Source of the DNA: Treponema sp. | GTDB taxonomy: Bacteria; Spirochaetota; Spirochaetia; Treponematales; Breznakiellaceae | DNA: 8,780 nt | Direction of reading: 5' to 3' | NCBI GenBank assembly: GCA_031263265.1 | Contig: JAISGE010000179.1 | Coordinates: 1 to 8,780, forward strand | Shown: piece by piece, positions 6,923-8,780 of the stretch | Numbering within the stretch: position 1 is the stretch's first letter | Layout of the letters: each line of letters starts with the position of its first letter | Notes under the pieces: model-generated | The model's database searches: none | Seen by the model: only the letters and a program-made list of their open reading frames with translations | Told to the model about the DNA's origin: nothing | Position numbers and translations under genes: made by a program

Positions 6923-8577
6923 GGCAGAGCCGGAATGTCCGCTTCATATACCCACTGATGGTCAAAAAGTCCTACCAGGGCATGATTCACGGCCTTGTTT
7001 CCCCGGTCTCCTATCAAGAGGCTGTGAAACAAGGTTTGTTGTTCTTGGGCAGCTTTGATCCGGGCCACGGTTACTGCATCCGGCAAGGGCATGATAAAGT
7101 CTGAAACCATAAGTACATCCGCTTTCCTAAACTCCTGGGTTTCCAGCAGGTCCAGGGCCTCAAGGAGCGCAGGTTCTGCATTAGTGCCGCCGTAAAAACT
7201 GGCGGATAGGAAGGTACTGAGCCTATCCAGGGACTGGTTAAGATCCGTGAGCGCTAAGGTTTCAGCTATATGCAGGCTGCTCATGCCAGTGGAACCTACG
7301 CCTGTGGAAAAGGAAATCAGATAACAGGCCCGGGTCTCCTTGAGGGCCAGTTTCAACAGGGCAAAACAGAGCGTTTTGGCGACCATTTCCGGGATGCCCC
7401 GCATGGAACCGCTGGTATCAATGCAGAGGATACACGGGCCTTTGCGGGTTTCCCGGCGTTTCCTGGTTCTTGTCCGGGGCGTCTTGGGGAGCGCGGTGGA
7501 TGATGAAAAAACCATACCCCGGTATTCAAAGGTTTGCAGTTTCTTTTCGGCAAATTTCTGGTAGAACAGCCACTGCGCGGTCTCATCCGCCAGTAACGCC
7601 GCCTCAAAAGGTACGATGCTGCTGAGATCATCGCTTTCATGGACTCCGATGAGATCCGCTTTGCTTGCCTGTTCCACAAGGCTGTCCGATTCACGGGGGT
7701 CTATAAAGGTTTCGATTACCAGTTCCTCGGTCTCCTGTCTTCCCACGTTGTTTGCCAGTTCCTGTATTAGGGGATCCCGTTCCAGGAGTTTGGCGTAGGT
7801 ATGGAGTACCGTAAAATTGACCTGAGGGCCTTGGCCTGCGCTGAGATCCCAGAGCCGCTGGGGTTCACCGGGAAAAGGGTTAAACAGGGCTTCGATGTTT
7901 CGATAGGCTTCTATCCGTTGGTAGAGGGTCTCACCGCACTGCTTGCGATGGGCTTCGATACATTCCTGTTCCCATGCCCGCTGTTTTTGGGCAAGCAAGG
8001 CAGCCCACCGTTCGGTAAAATGCTCTTTTACCCCGATAAAGCCTGAGGCGCGTGCTTTTCTCCTCCTTCGTTTGGATGAGGGTACTAGGCTTTTTTGGAA
8101 CTCCTGGGTATAAAAGGCGGTATCCAATTCCTGGCGCTCATAGGTTTCCTGGATGAAGGGGGCTAGTCCTTCCCAGGTGTCCTCGAAGTGCTCCGGTTCC
8201 AATGATGAGAACGCAGCTAAGAGCTCCTGCTCCACCGCAAAGGGGCTTTCGGTTTTTTGGATGCTTCTTTGGGCAGTAGTGATGAAATCAAGGATTGCTT
8301 TGGTAATATCTTCGGCAAGCACGGGGTCCTGGGCTTTACGGCTGCTATACCCCTGAGCAGCATCCTGCATGCACAGTTCCCGCATCCCGTGCTTGGATAC
8401 GATGCTTATGATGGCCGGCCCAAAAGTACCGGTATCCCCGTTCGCCAGATCCGCAAGTCCCTGTTCGCTTCCTGGCTGATCCAGCAAGTACGCATAAATG
8501 GCTGCGGCAATCCGCGCCCTGGCGCCCTGGTCTGCCACTGCCCCAAACTGGATGAAGTGATGAAACCGGTGAAACAT
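6919..8577 (-). CDS. viaA: ViaA-type protein with C-terminal VWA domain (RavA/MoxR partner)
   Basis: 552 residues, longer than E. coli ViaA (about 483). The N-terminal two thirds are helical and charged, with basic patches SKRRRRKAR (168-176) and RTRTRKRRETRKG (368-380). The VWA domain begins at about 380. Its MIDAS is complete: D387-TS389-GS391 in CIDTSGSM, T465 in YGGTNAE, D493 in VSDFI. The segments AKTLCFALLKLAL, VSDFIMPLPD and GLFDHQWVY strongly recall E. coli ViaA from memory. ViaA works with the AAA+ MoxR-family ATPase RavA in E. coli, linked to respiratory complexes and aminoglycoside sensitivity. No signal peptide is seen, so it should be cytoplasmic. No MoxR ATPase gene is in the window; it could lie elsewhere in the genome. 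The ATG at 8577 is the first ordinary start after an in-frame TAG. AGGAGG lies 17 nt upstream, farther than usual, and a GTG at codon 14 is another option. Confidence 0.88.
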   Translation of the reverse strand: MFHRFHHFIQFGAVADQGARARIAAAIYAYLLDQPGSEQGLADLANGDTGTFGPAIISIVSKHGMRELCMQDAAQGYSSRKAQDPVLAEDITKAILDFITTAQRSIQKTESPFAVEQELLAAFSSLEPEHFEDTWEGLAPFIQETYERQELDTAFYTQEFQKSLVPSSKRRRRKARASGFIGVKEHFTERWAALLAQKQRAWEQECIEAHRKQCGETLYQRIEAYRNIEALFNPFPGEPQRLWDLSAGQGPQVNFTVLHTYAKLLERDPLIQELANNVGRQETEELVIETFIDPRESDSLVEQASKADLIGVHESDDLSSIVPFEAALLADETAQWLFYQKFAEKKLQTFEYRGMVFSSSTALPKTPRTRTRKRRETRKGPCILCIDTSGSMRGIPEMVAKTLCFALLKLALKETRACYLISFSTGVGSTGMSSLHIAETLALTDLNQSLDRLSTFLSASFYGGTNAEPALLEALDLLETQEFRKADVLMVSDFIMPLPDAVTVARIKAAQEQQTLFHSLLIGDRGNKAVNHALVGLFDHQWVYEADIPALP

Positions 8578-8594
8578 ATTCCGCTGGATAGCTG

Positions 8595-8600
8595 CCTCCT
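8595..8600 (-). promoter_or_regulatory. Displaced Shine-Dalgarno of the ViaA-like gene
   Basis: A perfect AGGAGG (minus strand) lies 17 nt from the ATG at 8577. An in-frame TAG overlaps its first bases, so no earlier start in this frame is possible. The only in-frame codon at normal distance is ATC (8589-8587), five bases after the AGGAGG. Either the spacing is tolerated, an unusual start is used, or the reading has a base error. Confidence 0.5.
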
Positions 8601-8659
8601 AATCTATTGATACAAAGAGCCACTTTTAAAATCTGGGCGAGTTTTGAAATTGGCTTTGG

Positions 8660-8682
8660 AAAAAGCGGCTCATAAGCCGCTT
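8660..8682 (-). terminator. Intrinsic terminator-like hairpin, minus strand
   Basis: AAGCGGCT (8663-8670) and AGCCGCTT (8675-8682) form a perfect 8-bp stem with a 4-nt loop. Read on the minus strand the stem runs into five T residues (8664-8660), partly within the stem; on the plus strand no T-run follows. It sits about 80 bp upstream of the ViaA-like start, so it would end a minus-strand transcript arriving from beyond the window or attenuate one continuing into that gene. A minus-strand frame open from the window edge stops at 8690-8692, 8 bases before the stem. That would fit the end of an upstream gene, but other frames stop nearby too. Confidence 0.5.
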
Positions 8683-8725
8683 GGTCATACTAGTAAAGGT
8701 ATGAATTTATTTCAAGAAGCGCGTT

Positions 8726-8731
8726 TATAAT
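8726..8731 (+). promoter_or_regulatory. Possible -10 element, plus strand
   Basis: A perfect TATAAT lies in an A+T-rich stretch. No convincing -35 hexamer is found 16-18 bp upstream (GAATTT at 17 bp is poor). It overlaps the ATG at 8730, so if it is a promoter the true start of any gene here would be further downstream. Confidence 0.25.
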
Positions 8732-8780
8732 GAAGGAGCATTTGAATATTGAACTGCATCTTGCCCAATACCCTGTTTCC
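8730..8780 (+). CDS. Possible start of a plus-strand gene cut by the window edge
   Basis: From the ATG at 8730 the frame is open to the window end (17 codons, starting MKEHLNIELHLAQYPVS). An AAGGAG at 8733-8738 lies just inside. It would serve a TTG at 8749 (10-nt spacing, another frame) better than the in-frame TTG at 8742 (3-nt spacing). The fragment is too short to identify. The minus-strand terminator-like hairpin next to it argues for the alternative that a minus-strand gene ends here. Confidence 0.25.
   Translation, partial: MKEHLNIELHLAQYPVS

Overview
The window is about 8.8 kb of bacterial chromosome with moderate G+C (roughly 50%, judged by eye). It holds five complete protein genes and possibly the first codons of a sixth at the right edge. 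A long ankyrin-repeat lipoprotein, a secreted VWA protein and a ViaA-type VWA protein together would suit a spirochaete such as a termite-gut Treponema relative. That placement rests on gene content and base composition only and is not proven. I see no tRNA, rRNA, CRISPR array, insertion sequence, phage gene or other sign of recent transfer.

Left part (54-4399, minus strand): a two-gene unit. The upstream gene encodes a ~934-residue lipoprotein built almost entirely of about 25 ankyrin repeats. Eight bases after its stop begins a ~510-residue protein with a Sec signal peptide and an intact VWA/MIDAS domain. The tight spacing and shared export signals suggest that the two products work together outside the cytoplasm. 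The ankyrin array has a higher-order pattern: shortened 31-32 residue units at units 3, 10, 13, 20 and 23, as if built from 2.5 copies of a ten-unit block.

Divergent control region (4400-4673): it contains a long-arm dyad with a 17-nt loop, a perfect 18-bp palindrome, and a sigma70-like promoter that ends so close to the next start codon that the mRNA may be leaderless.

Middle part (4674-6922, plus strand): galE (UDP-glucose 4-epimerase), then an M20-family metallo-hydrolase with all expected metal ligands and a very strong ribosome binding site. They are 53 bp apart and may be cotranscribed.

Right part (6919-8577, minus strand): a ViaA-type protein with a C-terminal VWA domain, the usual partner of a RavA/MoxR AAA+ ATPase. 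Its stop codon shares the tetranucleotide TTAA with the stop of the M20 gene, so the two genes are tail-to-tail with a 4-bp overlap. No MoxR gene is visible in the window. Upstream of it lie a displaced AGGAGG, a minus-strand terminator-like hairpin, and a possible plus-strand gene start running off the end.

The most notable items are the ankyrin-lipoprotein/VWA pair with its 7-3-7-3 super-repeat, and the palindrome plus leaderless-type promoter at galE. None is proof of a new system; each is a testable lead.
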